Assembly: GCA_012064385.1 (NCBI GenBank)
Contig: QRDG01000529.1
Location: 2,422,283-2,486,282 of the forward strand
DNA length: 64,000 bases
Direction of reading: 5' to 3'
Origin: Puccinellia tenuiflora
Lineage: Eukaryota; Streptophyta; Magnoliopsida; Poales; Poaceae
The notes below the pieces were generated by a model. It ran no database searches. It saw only the letters and a program-made list of their open reading frames with translations, and was not told the DNA's origin. Shown here piece by piece: positions 1-12,372 of this stretch. Positions within the stretch are counted from its first letter, which is position 1, and each line of letters begins with the position of its first letter. A program made the position numbers and the translations under genes.

Positions 1-699
1 CCATGGTTTGTGAGCGACAAGGTGGGGAGGAGTGTCAGCTCAAAATTAAAAAAATCCTAATGGAAACCGCTCTCGAAAGTCTATAGCTGCTTTGATACGG
101 GTTTGCTAAGTGATTACTGCCATTCGTTGACAAGACATTCACTACTCAAAACTATCTTTTCTCTCATATTTAAACTTGTGAAAAGCTCTAGAACATGATT
201 AATCCCCGATTCCCTGCGAAGGGCCTTTCTTTTATATTTAGTTTAGTCGTCACCCTTCTTTGAGCACCATCTTATAGAGCATGATGTCATTCTGAGTATA
301 ATGTGCTTTGTCCCAAAGTTTTAATGATTGGAGCAGTTGAGATACTTTCTCATTTCTGAAAAACTTTACATCGAGTCTCGGTTAATATCTCAAGAGGTGC
401 CCGGCATTTATGTTTTTCTCTACAAAGGGCAAGAGAGATCAATAGATCGTACCTTGTATAAGCATTGCATCGGTGCTATTGGTTACATGTCTAAATTATT
501 ACTTGTTAGCATTTGGTGCTTTGCATGTCTTCATGATTGCTTAAGTTCTATGTTTTGCAACCTCTTTCTGTGCTTATTAAAATACTGATCGGTTAAACTT
601 CTATGCTTTAATGACGCAAATGTGTTTGTCAAAGTTCTTTCATCGCTCCAGTTGTCAACTGAATTGCTTGAGGACAAGCAATAAGCTAAGCTTGGGGAG
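1..699 (+). mobile_element. 3' internal end of an Athila-like Ty3/Gypsy element (remnant)
   Basis: This is the non-coding tail that lies between pol and the 3' LTR in Athila-type elements. The typical block GAGGACAAGCAATAAGCTAAG followed by CTTGGGGAG sits at 671-699 and is the polypurine tract that primes plus-strand DNA. An LTR-like TGATACGTC start follows directly. No intact reading frame is present; the 86-codon frame at 328-588 resembles nothing. The left part of the element lies outside the window. Confidence 0.7.
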
Positions 700-1474
700 T
701 GATACGTCGCAACATATCTACTTTTCCAAACACTTTGCTATTGTTTTGCCTCTGATTTTTAATGAATTGGTTTGGAACTAACCCGAACTGACGCTGTTTT
801 CAGCAGAATTGCATTTGGTGTCTTTCTCTTGTGCAGGATTGAAAAGTTCGCGAAAAATTCCAGAAAAATTGGAAAAAGTATTTTTGGGAAGAATAAGCCA
901 CGGAGCCAGGAGACCCGGAGGGGGACCACCCCAGAGCAGGGCGGGCCCACCACCGGTGGGCCCTAGGCCCAGCGGGTCGCCCCAGCCCCTGGAGCCGTCG
1001 CCTTCGGCCCTCCTTTGCATATAAGTCACGACTAACCTAAAACATCAAAGGCGGGACCACTTTCCCCAGAAACCATACGAGCTCCGCCGCCATCCCCAAA
1101 CCTAAATTCGGGTCCAGGATCGCTATTCCGGCACCCTGCCAAATGTTAGGGCTTGATGCCTAGTATCCCGTATTTGTGTTGATCATCATTGGTACAATTA
1201 GTTATCCTTAATGCTTGTCACTTTGGGCCCGAGTGCCATGTTTTCAGATCTGATCACATTATGTTTTCATGAATAATTGAGTTTGGGTCCTATCTACTAG
1301 TTGTATGCACTTGTTGTCAACCGGAGCCGGAGACGACCCGAGTAGACAGAAACGGGGACATCGATGGGAATGGGTGTTGTAACTCGAGGGTTACATGTAT
1401 TCACTGTGTTAATGCTTTGCTCTGTGTTTCTTAAAAGGAACCTTAATTGCCATTTATTCCTTAATTGGCCCGGC
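700..1474 (+). repeat. Truncated 3' LTR of the Athila-like element
   Basis: The LTR starts TGATACGTCGCAACATATCT directly after the polypurine tract. It includes a GC-rich stretch at 895-1010 and a TATA-like CATATAAG at 1018-1025. It never reaches a recognisable ...CA end, because a Copia-like LTR begins at 1475. The missing LTR remainder is not found on the far side of that Copia element (12373 onward), so this is not a simple nested insertion. Confidence 0.65.
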
Positions 1475-2604
1475 TGAAAGTGCATGGTTGATCCCATGCA
1501 TGGTTTTGGTAATTAATGACAATCTCTATGGACTAATATTTGCATTGAGCTCTATGTGTAGGTTGTCCTTTAGCTTGTGTCAAGATCATTTGTTGATCAA
1601 GGCCAAGCTTGCTTGTCTCCATTGGTTGGAGTCAAGGTCAAGGTAGAAGATCATTTGTTGATCAAGGCCAAGCTTGTCTCCATGTGTTGGAGTCAAGGTG
1701 CTTTGCTTGATCTCCATTTGTTGGAGTCAAGCTCAAGGGAAGAAAAGTGTTGGGTTGATCAAGGCTTGTGCGGGTTGATCAACTCTCAAGTTCAAGTGAA
1801 GATATGCCGAAGAGTGCTCTCCCCATCTTGGTGTATGGGGGAGCGTCATGTGATTCTTCACCAAGCGAAGCGCATCAAGAAGATGGTTCGCCTTGAGGAG
1901 ATGAAGATCGTCTCCATCGACCTCAAGTGGATTAATGCGCAAGGCAAAGGTATGATCTTGGTAGGGCTTTTAATTTACCGGTCTCATGTTGTTAGTGAGA
2001 GACCGGATTATAGGATAGATAGCCGTACTATCAAGAGGGGCTCTCGACCGAGTATCGTGATCGTATCGTTCGTGGAGAGCTCAAACCTTTGCATCCATGC
2101 AATCATCTTTATTGGTTCTTATTTGGCTTTTATCCATGTGAGAATTTAGATCTTGTGTTCATCTCCATACCAAGCTCTAGTTCATCAAAAACGGATCTAA
2201 TGAATATCTTCTTGCGTTTTTGATATCGGAGGTTTTACCGGTTTGTCTCTTCTACGAGAGGTCAAACTCTCTCCTTATGATTTCCTCCTCACATGATAGA
2301 CTATGATGTGTATATGCATGATCTTGTAGGGCTTGTGATTATCTTCGAAACAAGCCCAAGATCATTGAAAACGGAGTCTTGATGAAAAGCTTGTGCGTTT
2401 TCGGTGTTGGAGATTTTGCCGGTTCATCCGCTTGGAAAGGTCTCACCATTCCATCCCTCCGCACAATCTCCTTTGCTTGTTTTCATATTTTCAGTTTTTG
2501 TAGGGTAAGCTCTTGTCGTCCTCTTTCCAACAAAATTGGATTCACTCGATTCGGACTTCATTTGCAAAAGTTATGGCAGTTCTGGTTTTCTCTGTTTGGA
2601 TCTA

Positions 2605-2995
2605 CCCCGGAGAGGGTCCGGAGTCTCCGGTCACACCGGAGTCTCCGCCCCCAAGGACCCGGAGTCTCCGGCCTATGATTTTCGCTGCCGATTTGTGTCT
2701 GCTGTGGTGCGTTTCTGTATAGGGGTCCGGAGTTCCCCGGAGAAGGACCGGAGTCTCCGGCCCACCGGAGTCTCCGGCCCGAGGACCCGGAATCTCCGGC
2801 CCCCAGTTTTTTCTCAGCTCTTTGCATCTGTGTGGTGCGCCTCTGGATAGGGGTCCGGAGCTACCCCGGAGGGTGCCCGGAGTCTCCGGCCTGGCGGAGT
2901 CTCCGGCCCCAAGGACCGGAATCTCCGGCCTCCCCGATGACCCAGCAGGCCGGAGTCTCCGGTCACTTACTCCGGAGTCTCCGGCCTGGACAGGC
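2605..2995 (+). repeat. Palindromic CCGGAGTCTCCGG array in LTR U3
   Basis: About eleven exact or near copies of the hyphenated palindrome CCGGAGTCTCCGG are spaced irregularly just upstream of the TATA box. Some copies are altered to CCGGAATCTCCGG or lose one arm. The same array recurs in the right LTR at 10927-11315. Each copy carries CCGG sites open to CG and CHG methylation and could form a short hairpin. The position suggests a promoter-proximal role, but that is inference. Confidence 0.85.
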
Positions 2996-3021
2996 TCCAA
3001 CGGCTAGTTTTTGGGGGAGGC

Positions 3022-3029
3022 TATAAAAA
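3022..3029 (+). promoter_or_regulatory. TATA box of the Copia-like LTR
   Basis: TATAAAAA lies inside the inverted repeat GGAGGCTATAAAAAGCCTCC (3017-3036). Transcription should start about 30 bp downstream, near the pyrimidine-rich stretch after 3035. The equivalent box in the right LTR is at 11345-11352. Confidence 0.75.
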
Positions 3030-4045
3030 GCCTCCTTCCCCCCCAAAACCTGGTTGCTGCTCTTGCTCACTTGTTCTTGCTCTTCCCCTTTGCTCTAATC
3101 CTTGTGAGCTTGATTCCTCTCTTCCCCTCCAATGATTCTTGCCCAAATTTAGGGTTTCAAGAGAGGAGATCTAGATCTACCATTCCACCAATCAAAATCC
3201 CCTCTAAGTGAGGGAAACTTGTGGATCTAGATTTGGGGTTGCTTTGTGTTCATCCCCTTTGTTCTTCCTCTCTTATTCCCTCCATAGCATTAGTTGCTTT
3301 GGTTGGAATTTGAGAGTGAAGGATTTGAGCACTTTGTGTGCTCTTGCCTTTTTGCATTTGTTGCATCGGGTTGCTCCCTCCACGGTGATACGTGAAGATC
3401 AAAGTTGAGAAGCTTGTTACTCTTGGGTGCATTGTGTTCCCAAGAGCTTGTTGCCTCTTGGGTGCATTGTGTACCCTAGACGGTTTGGAGGTGCCGCGAA
3501 GACTTCGCTTGTGAAGCTTCGGCACGAGTTTGGGAGCCCCCAATTGAGTTGTGGGTGTGTGCCCCAAGAGAAGTTGTAAAGGGCTCCGGAATCCGCCTCG
3601 AAGGATTCCGATAGTGGAAGGTGAACCAATCCCTTGGGTGAGGTTCATCGGAGAATAGGGTGAGGCCTTTGTGGCATCTTGAGTAGGCCTTTTGTGGCGA
3701 GCTCACACCCCTCCAACGAGACGTACTCCCTTAACAAGGAGGAACTCGGGAATAAATCCTCGTCTCCGCGTGCCTCGGTTATTTCTATACCCGAGCTTTA
3801 CTTATGCAATTTACATTGTGATAGCCTTCGTGCTTGAAGTTCATATCTTGCTATCACCTTGTTACTTGACTTGCTTAGCATAGGTTGTTGGTGCACATAG
3901 GTAAACCTAGAATTAGGTTGTTGGCTTGTTAATTTAAACACCTAGTTTTATTCCGCAATTATCAAGCCCCTAATTAGAAAAAGTTTTAATCGCCTATTCA
4001 CCCCCCCCCTCTAGGCGACATCTCGGGCATAGTTGTTCTTTCAAT

Positions 4046-4058
4046 TGGTATCAGAGCC
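4046..4058 (+). other. Primer binding site, initiator Met-tRNA type
   Basis: TGGTATCAGAGCC lies two bases after the left LTR end. This is the standard plant Copia PBS, complementary to the 3' end of initiator Met-tRNA. Confidence 0.9.
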
Positions 4059-4097
4059 TCGTCTCTCTTGTTTGGCTTTACCGCCTAGAGAGTAAAG

Positions 4098-6384
4098 ATG
4101 TCGTCTAGGGATTTAGTGCACAATTCATTGTTTAGATTCAATGGCACAAATTTTAATGTTTGGAAAACTCATATGCTTAGACACTTACGGGTCTTGGACC
4201 CCAATCTTGAGCGTATCTTAGATATAGGTTTTTCTCCTCCGAAAGACTACGAAAGTACGACTTTAGAGGATGAGAAAAACTTATATCTAGATGCTCTAGC
4301 TTCTAATGAGTTTTGCAAATTTGTGAGTGTAGTTGTAGTTTCGAGTCAATCATGCCTCTCCGGGATGCTCATGAGTTTTGGACCAAGCTTCAAGATAAAT
4401 ATGGAGGGTCCAACTCTATTGAGGATGATTGCTCTCCCTCCACCTCCGGCCGTGACGAGTTCTCGTCTTCATCTACTTCACCAAAATGTGGTAAGCCACA
4501 ATCCAATGAAATGGTGAGTAGTGATAGGTTTTGCAACCTTGATAGTGAGCTCATTATTGATGATCATTTATCTCTATCTTGTTGCAATGCTTCATCTTTG
4601 GACCTAAACACTCGTAGCACTATAAATGATTTACATGCTAGTGTTGATAGTCCTTGTATATCATCCAAAAATTGCTTAGATAAATCTAATGATGATATGC
4701 TTGCTTTATCTTGTTCCAATGATAAACATGCTTGTGTTTCCTCTAACTCTTACATGAATAATAACGTAGAGGAAACCCAATTAATTGTGGAACAAGATTT
4801 GAACTTGTGTAGTTCAAAAACTATTTATTCTTCTTCATCCATCACTCATTGTCTTATGGCTAAATCTTCTTCTAGCAATGATAATAATAATGATGATAAT
4901 GATGACGATAAAAATGATGAAGAAGATGATATAGAAAAGGTTAATGCTAGGCTTCAAAATAACGGTCTTATGATTCTTAAAGCCCTTCCTTCTAATAAAA
5001 GTGCTCAAGCTAACCTCTTTGAAATCATGAGCACTCTTATTGAGCGTGGGGAAACTATTGAGGCCTTGGAAGCAAGCCTTGAAGAAAAAGGTAAGATAGA
5101 AAGAGATGATGCTATGGAGAAAGCATCGTTAGAAGATGCTCTTGAGGAAGAGCATGAGACTCGTGCTTCTCTAGAGGAGAAACTAAATTCTATCGAGGAG
5201 TCTCATAATGATATAATTGCTAAAATCATTAAAGAACGTGACCATGCTCATGCTAAATATAAAGTGTTTAAAATGGAAAATGCTAGATTAAATAATGAGC
5301 TTGTCATGTTATCTTCCTCTACTCCTAATGTCAATGATGCTTGTGCTACTAACTCCACTTCTTGTGAAGCATCTATTATGAAGGAGAATGTTGAGCTAAG
5401 GGCTCAACTTGAGTTGCTAACGAGCAAGTATGAGAAGTTGGAAGCAAGTCATGAAAAGCTATCTAGCTCTAATGATAATCTTCTAGCATCCTATGCTTGT
5501 CTCAAGTTGGCTCATGAGGCCATCACTACAAAGGTAACATCTTGTGAACCTCATGTGGATAATAGCACAACTTCAACTAAAAATGCTATATTGCCATGTG
5601 CGAGTCCTAGTAGTTCATCCACTAAAAATGTTGGCACATCATGTGATGAATTACTTGCTTTGCCTTGTTGCTCTAACAATGATGCATCTACCTCCTCTAG
5701 TTCTTGTGTTATCACTAACCATGTAGAGAAAAGAGGAGAGCTCAAGGCCCAAGCCACTTCTTTGAAGAAAGGCTTGGAAAAGCGTCATGAAGGGAAGCGT
5801 GCACTTGACAACATGTTGAGTGTGCAACAATCCCCAATGACAAGAGTGGACTTGGATTTAACTCCAACAACAAGATCAAGTCCAAGGTTGAGAAGAAGAA
5901 GAAGAAGAAGGGCCAAGTTCAAGTCAAGAATCCGGCCAAGATCACTTGCTTCAAGTGCAAGCTAGAAGGGCACCATGTTCGTGATTGCCCTATGAAGAAG
6001 AAGAAGCCTCTTAGTGAGAAGCAACTAGGGAAGCGGCCTCTTGTTCAATCTCGTGCTCAACCACGAGTTGAACAAAGGCCACCTCCTAAGAAGACTCAAG
6101 TTATTGCTCCTCAAGTTGTGGAGCCTATTAAGAAGAAGAGTCGGTGTTGCTACCTTTGCCGTGGCAAAGGTCATTTTGCTTCTTCATGCACGAACGGTAC
6201 CCCATCCAACCCTATCATAATTGATGATATTTATTCTCTTGGGAAGGATAGAGTTGGCAATGTGTTTGCCAAGTATGTGGGAGCTCAAAGTGGTGGCAAG
6301 AAAAGCACCATTTGGGTTCCCAAGCCTATTGTGACTAACCTCTTAGGACCCAACTTGGTTGGGGACCAACAAGCTCAAACTTGA
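4098..6384 (+). pseudogene. Copia-type gag with coiled coil and two zinc knuckles, frameshifted
   Basis: The frame opens at ATG 4098 with a plant Copia gag start (FRFNGTNFNVWKTHMLRHL). It passes into an acidic, serine-rich and then strongly coiled-coil region at about 4900-5800. It ends with two CX2CX4HX4C zinc knuckles, CFKCKLEGHHVRDC (5947-5988) and CYLCRGKGHFASSC (6148-6189), which in this family bind RNA. Homology jumps frame twice: once near 4320-4345 (from the 4098 frame to the one running to 5965) and once near 5830-5850, where the second frame misses the first knuckle. The final segment then stays open to the TGA at 6382-6384. Gag would package element RNA; with two breaks this copy is probably not functional. 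No pol follows. Confidence 0.8.
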
Positions 6385-9300
6385 TCAATAGGTGTTTGTG
6401 GAGGACATTGGAGACTTGGCTATTTTTGAAGAATTAAGGGATCTTCATGGTTTTATTTCTCAAGCCAAGTCAATTGGATTATCACATATCTATCTCATAT
6501 CCAATGCTTCCTCTTTGCGGTAACATGTATTTAATTCATATATTCATTGAAAGTTGCTTGCTCCCTTGCATGTGTTAGTCTAGTTCCTAGCATGTGCTTG
6601 TATATGATATGCTTCTATCTTTCTTGTCTTGTTATTCAAGGTTATGTTAGATAGTTGTATATCATGTATTTGTAACGTTGTGTTGAGCTTTATTGAATCT
6701 TGTGTGGATTTTATTTGGCTCTTTGAGATATTAATGGACTATCCCATTTTGGGGGAGTGATGTGCTTAGTGCACCTCACAAACCTAAAAATGTATGTACA
6801 TGAAGCACACCACCTAGTTTTGATATTTCATCTTATCTAGTCACTATGTGGTGTGTCATATTCATGAGAAATTCAAATTCTACAATGTCCATTAATTTCT
6901 CTTGTTGGTTCTATTTGCCTCTTGTTTAAAAAGAAAATGAATCATCACATTATGGGGGAGTAATAAGCTATGTGCATATTACAATCCCATAAAAATGTGA
7001 ACATTTGAGGTTTGCCACTTAGAGTTGATATTGTACATTATCCATTTCCTATGTGGCATGTTTGCTCAAACAAGTTCCAATTTTCCTTTGTGGTTGTCTT
7101 TTGGCTCTTGTTTGGGTGAGTTTGCTTGGTGTGGTTTTTCTCTAATATGCCTTCCATATATTTTGTGAGAAACCATTTGTTTCATCTCATTTTAACCATG
7201 GCGTTGCCGGTTGGTTCGAATAGTTGAAACTACCAATAAACCTTTTTCAAAATATGGTGTTTAAATTCTTACCTCTTGCCATATGCTTTTCGTTGTGAAG
7301 TTGGTCTTGATCATCATTCCTATATACCACCGAGAGATATCTCTATATACTCCTTGTCTTGACAAGTGATACTAGTAATTGTGGTGGATTGTGTAGATCA
7401 TCTTCACATTGGCACTTGCTTTTAAATTGCTCTATTTATTGCCCTTTTTGCCTTTTGAATGGATCCTATCTTTCAATCGGTAGTGTATAGTGTTTTAGAT
7501 AAAATATGGAGAGTAATGATCCCTTGTGCATGCATTTTGTATTCAAATGCAAATATCTAAGATAATGCATTAATCTTGGGGGAGCATTCCTTTTTATTTA
7601 GAACACTATTCTTTCTATCAATTATTGATCCTTTCAATTGGCATTTGATTCTTTATCTTGTGTTGGTACCTTCAATTGGTATTAATTGGAATTTAATATC
7701 TCCTCCATAGATATTTGTTCCAATTAATATTTATTGTGGGAGTCTTGATACCTTCTTGCCTTATTTCACTTTACTTGATTTCGGTCAAGTATCTCCCTCT
7801 TCTTGGTATCTTTTCTCCTAAAATGACATTTGTTGTTTTAATTGGTATCTTATTTTCAATTGATGTCTTATCGATCATTTGTTGTGTTGATTTGATTTCT
7901 TTTGATATCACACCTCATGTGTTGATGTGTTATGGAATCAATCATTAGTTGATTTGATTTTTTCCTCAATCATGTGTTGATTTGGATTTTGATATAATTT
8001 GGACAACCTTTTCTTGTCACACCTTGGTGTGCTTTTTTGGTTTACTTGGTGTTTTTGTCCAATTTGTATCTCTTTTGGTTCTTGTAAGTCTATGCATGCT
8101 TTTTTACTAGTATATATATTATTTAGCATGCTAGTCTTTCTAGTTGCAATATATAGGGGATACTCCACCGAATTCTAAATCGGCTAAGATGTGCATGAAA
8201 TTCAATTTCATATCTATATGTACATATTTATGTGGAGTGTTTCCTATATATTGTAGTTGATCTAACTACTATGGGACCCAATGAGTTTGGGAACCATTTT
8301 GTACTCTAATTGTGTTTTAGGTACAATGGAGATGCATTGGATGCTTGCCTCATTCGTAAGGAAGGTGTTCTCACCGTGTGATTGTCGGAGTCAAGCTTTG
8401 ATGACAAACAAACTCTCATCATCTTCATCATCAATGCATCTCGGTAACAAGTATCTATCCCATGCATACTTCTCTAGTCTCAACCTTGTGTAGGTTGCCG
8501 TTTGGCATGAAATCCTTTATGTGCAATTGTTGTGGTTTTGGCTTTTTCCTTCACTTAATATATCTTTGTGATATGTGTGTTGAATTTGCAAAAACCTTTC
8601 TTCAATTGATATTATTTCCTTGTGATACTTGTTGCCTATTTCAAAGCATCTCCACTATCTCTTGTTCCCTTAGTGATATGTGTGATGCATTTGATATATT
8701 TGAAGTTCATCTATGTACAATGAGATAAATTTGAGCTAAGTGCTATGCTTTTAAGCAACAATCTCATTTGTATATTTATGACTTCCTTTTGGATACCTTG
8801 TTATCTTTTTTCCCGGACCATTTCGTATGTATATGTTTCTTTGCGGATGTATATCTTCAATGGTTTGTCTAATAAGAAACCTATACATATGAGAGAGGTC
8901 ATCTTTTAGTTGGTATCCTATTTCCTTTGAGCCACCTTGTTTTTCATCTATAATTCTTTGGTGGTTCCAAATTTGTCTCATGAGTGCTTGTCTTATTGTT
9001 TCTTGGTATCTTTGCACACTCATGTATTTCTTGAAGATCTTTGACTTCATGCCTACCATGGTGAGCATGTTGAATTTTATTGGCTAAATGCTCTCACTAG
9101 CTTTTGGCATTTTCAATTGGTTTTAGTTTCCAATTGGTATCCCTAAGCATGTGAACATATTTCTTTAAAAGATCTCTTTTCTCCGTTGGGCCTATCTTAC
9201 GATGAATTTTTTTTTGAAAATTGGTATCTACATATGGCTCAACCACATCTTTGGTGCAAGTGCTATGATTTGCTTTTGCATTATGCACGATTGCACTTGT

Positions 9301-9783
9301 TGCGTGTTCTAGATGATTTTGGGGAGTGAGGATACCATATTTGTGCACTCTTCATTTTGTGCATAAACATTGGGGAGCTTCTCCATTTTATTTGGAACTC
9401 TTACTTTGGATCTTTTTGATTGCCTTTCTCCTTCGTGGAGATGTTTAAAATGGTTTCATTTTTGTTGCAATCTTTGGATCCTCAATATAGTTTGATTTCC
9501 TCTAATTATTCGTCAATGAATAAGTGCATTTGATTTCACTCATATCTTGAGTAATGCACACCTTTATGGAGGAACTCATATTATATTGGCTCTCTAAATT
9601 TTTCTTCCCATTTCGGCAATCGATGCCAATGGGGGAGAAGTTTAGAGGGTTTAAGGAATTTGGGTTTTATGCTTTTGTTGCATTTACCTTTAATGCGCTT
9701 TGCATCCTTGCTTGTTTGTCATGCAAGGTTGCTTTATTCTTTATATAAACCCTCTTAAAAGGGATTGTCATCAATTACCAAAA
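6385..9783 (+). other. Non-coding internal region of the Copia-like element
   Basis: About 3.4 kb of AT-rich sequence lies where pol would be. No frame shows enzyme motifs. It is full of degenerate repeats: polypurine-like TGGGGGAG words (6748, 6955, 7575, 9627) and PBS-like AATTGGTATC words (7676, 7839, 9131, 9216). The stretches 6748-6955 and 6956-7140 look like diverged copies of one ~200-bp unit. It may have grown by internal duplication after pol was lost. Confidence 0.6.
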
Positions 9784-9793
9784 TGGGGGAGAT
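9784..9793 (+). other. Polypurine tract of the Copia-like element
   Basis: TGGGGGAGAT directly precedes the right LTR start TGAAAG at 9794. This is the expected plus-strand priming site. Confidence 0.8.
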
Positions 9794-12372
9794 TGAAAGT
9801 GCATGGTTGATCCCATGCATGGTTTTGGTAATTAATGACAATCTCTATGGACTAATATTTGCATTGAGCTCTATGTGTAGGTTGTCCTTTAGCTTGTGTC
9901 AAGATCATTTGTTGATCAAGGCCAAGCTTGCTTGTCTCCATTGGTTGGAGTCAAGGTCAAGGTAGAAGATCATTTGTTGATCAAGGCCAAGCTTGTCTCC
10001 ATGTGTTGGAGTCAAGGTGGTTTGCTTGATCTCCATGTGTTGGAGTCAAGCACAAGGGAAGAAATGTGTTGGGTTGATCAAGGCTTCGTGCGGGTTGATC
10101 AACTCTCAAGTTTAAGTGAAGATATGCCGAAGAGTGCTCTCCCCATCTTGGTGTATGGGGGAGCGTCATGTGATTCTTCACCAAGCGAAGCGCAATCAAG
10201 AAGATGGTTCGTCTTGAGGAGATGAAGATCGTCTTCATCAACCTCAAGTGGATTAATGCGCAAGGCAAAGGTATGATCTTGATAGGGCTTTTATTTTACC
10301 GGTCTCATGTTGTTAGTGAGAGACCGGATTATAGGATAGTTAGCCGTACTATCAAGAGGGGCTCTCGACCGAGTATCGTGATCGTATCGTTCGTGGAGAG
10401 CTCAAACCTTTGCATCCATGCAATCATCTTTATTGGTTCTTATTTGGCTTTTATCCATGTGAGAATTTAGAGCTTGTGTTCATCTCCATACCAAGCTCTA
10501 GTTCATCAAAAACGGATCTCATGAATATCTTCTTGCGTTTTTTTGATATCGGAGGTTTTACCGGTTTGCCTCTTCTTTTGTGGTCAAACTCTCGCCTTAT
10601 ATTTTCCTCCTCACATGATAGACTATGATGTGTATATGCATGATCTTGTAGGGCTTGTGATTATCTTCGTAACAAGCCCAAGATCATTGAAAACGGAGTC
10701 TTGATGAAAAGCTTGTGCACTTTCGGTGTTGGAGATTTTGTCGGTTCATCCGCTTGGAAAGGTCTCACCATTCCATCCCTCCGCACAATCTTCTTTGCTT
10801 GTTTTCATATTTTCAGTTTTTGTAGGGTAAGCTCTTGTCGTCCTCTTTCCTACAAAATTGGATTCACTCGATTCGGACTTCATTTGCAAAAGTTATGGCA
10901 GTTCTGGTTTTCACTGTTTGGATCTACCCCGGAGAGGGTCCGGAGTCTCCGGTCACACCGGAGTCTCCGCCCCCAAGGACCCGGAGTCTCCGGCCTATGA
11001 TTTTCGCTGCCGTTTGTCTGCTGTGGTGCGCTTCTGGACAGGGGTCCGGAGTTCCCCCGGAGAAGGACCGGAGTCTCCGGCCCACCGGAGTCTCCGGCCC
11101 GAGGACCCGGAATCTCCGGCCCCCCCTTTTTTTTCTTCAGCCTTTGCATTTGTGTGGTGCGCCTCTGGATAGGGGTCCGGAGCACCCCCGGAGGGTGCCC
11201 GGAGTCTCCGGCCTGGCCGGAGTCTCCGGCCCCAAGGACCGGAATCTCCGGCCTCCCCGATGACCCAGCAGGCCGGAGTCTCCGGTCACTTTCTCCGGAG
11301 TCTCCGGCCTGGACAGGCTCCAACGGCTAGTTTTTGGGGGAGGCTATAAAAAGCCTCCTTCCCCCCCAAAACCTGGTTGCTGCTCTTGCTCACTTGTTCT
11401 TGCTCTTCCCCTTTGCTCTAATCCTTGTGAGCTTGATTCCTCTCTTCCCCTCCAATGATTCTTGCCCAAATTTAGGGTTTCAAGAGAGGAGATCTAGATC
11501 TACCATTCCACCAATCAAAATCCCCTCTAAGTGAGGGAAAACTTGTGGATCTAGATTTTGGGGTTGCTTTGTGTTCATCCCCTTTGTTCTTCCTCTCTTA
11601 TTCCCTCCATAGCATTAGTTGCTTTGGTTGGAATTTGAGAGTGAAGGATTTGAGTACTTTGTGTGCTCTTGCCTTTTGCATTTGTTGCATCGGGTTGCTC
11701 CCTCCACGGTGATACGTGAAGATCAAAGTTGAGAAGCTTGTTACTCTTGGGTGCATTGTGTTCCCAAGAGCTTGTTGCCTCTTGGGTGCATTGTGTACCC
11801 TAGACGGTTTGGAGGTGCCGCGAAGACTTCGCTTGTGAAGCTTCGGCACGAGTTTGGGAGCCCCCAATTGAGTTGTGGGTGTGTGCCCCAAGAAGAGTTG
11901 TAAAGGGCTCCGGAATCCGCCTTGAAGGATTCCGATAGTGGAAGGTGAACCAATCCCTTGGGTGAGGTTCATCGGAGAATAGGGTGAGGCCTTTGTGGCA
12001 TCTTGAGTAGGCCTTTTGTGGCGAGCTCACACCCCTCCAACGAGACGTACTCCCTTAACAAGGAGGAACTCGGGAATAAATCTTCGTCTCCGCGTGCCTC
12101 GGTTATTTCTATACCCGAGCTTTTACTTATGCAAATTTACATTGTGATAGCCATCGTGCTTGAAGTCTATATCTTGCTATCACCTTGTTACTTGCCTTGT
12201 TTAGCATAGGTTGTTGGTGCACTTAGGTAAACCTAGAATTTAGGTTGTTGGCTTGTTAATTTAAACACCTAGTTTTATTCCGCAATTATCAAGCCCCTAA
12301 ATAGAAAAAGTTTTAATCGCCTATTCACCCCCCCCCCCCTCTAGGCGACATCCGGGCATAGTTGTTCTTTCA
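9794..12372 (+). repeat. Right LTR of the Copia-like element
   Basis: This 2,579-bp LTR is a near copy of 1475-4043. It carries the same palindromic array (10927-11315) and TATA box (11345-11352), and ends CTTTCA. Differences from the left copy are scattered single bases and a few small indels. The sequence after its end is a retroposon tail, not the remainder of the Athila LTR that precedes the left LTR. Confidence 0.88.

Larger units (their letters stand above)
1475..4043 (+). repeat. Left LTR of the Copia-like element
   Basis: This 2,569-bp LTR has perfect 6-bp terminal inverted repeats TGAAAG/CTTTCA. It contains tandem copies of a phrase around GATCATTTGTTGATCAAGGC near its start (1586-1680), a palindromic GC-rich array at 2605-2995, and a TATA box at 3022-3029 that should mark the U3/R boundary. 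It lacks coding content: the 190-codon frame at 1577-2149 has its counterpart in the right LTR broken by small indels, so I do not call it a gene. Confidence 0.88.
1475..12372 (+). mobile_element. Non-autonomous Copia-like LTR retrotransposon, complete with two LTRs
   Basis: Two long direct repeats (1475-4043 and 9794-12372) both begin TGAAAG and end CTTTCA. They flank an internal region with an initiator-Met-tRNA type PBS, a gag-like frame with two zinc knuckles, and a polypurine tract. No protease, integrase, RT or RNase H motif is found in the 5.75 kb internal region, so the element would need enzymes from a partner. The gag start resembles the DUF4219/UBN2-type gag of plant Copia elements. 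Flanking 5-mers CCGGC (left) and AGGTT (right) do not match. The LTRs look about 97-98% alike where compared by eye, which suggests fairly recent activity. Confidence 0.85.

Noticed and set aside
1577..2149. 190-codon frame in the Copia-like left LTR
   Set aside because: It is non-coding LTR sequence: the right-LTR counterpart is split by indels at the equivalent positions.
2605..2995. CRISPR-like array
   Set aside because: The repeats are 13-bp palindromes with irregular spacing inside a plant LTR, with no unique spacers and no cas genes.
8751..9348. Minus-strand frames of 83-105 codons in the Copia-like internal region
   Set aside because: AT-rich, no similarity to any domain, and they overlap the degenerate repeat region.
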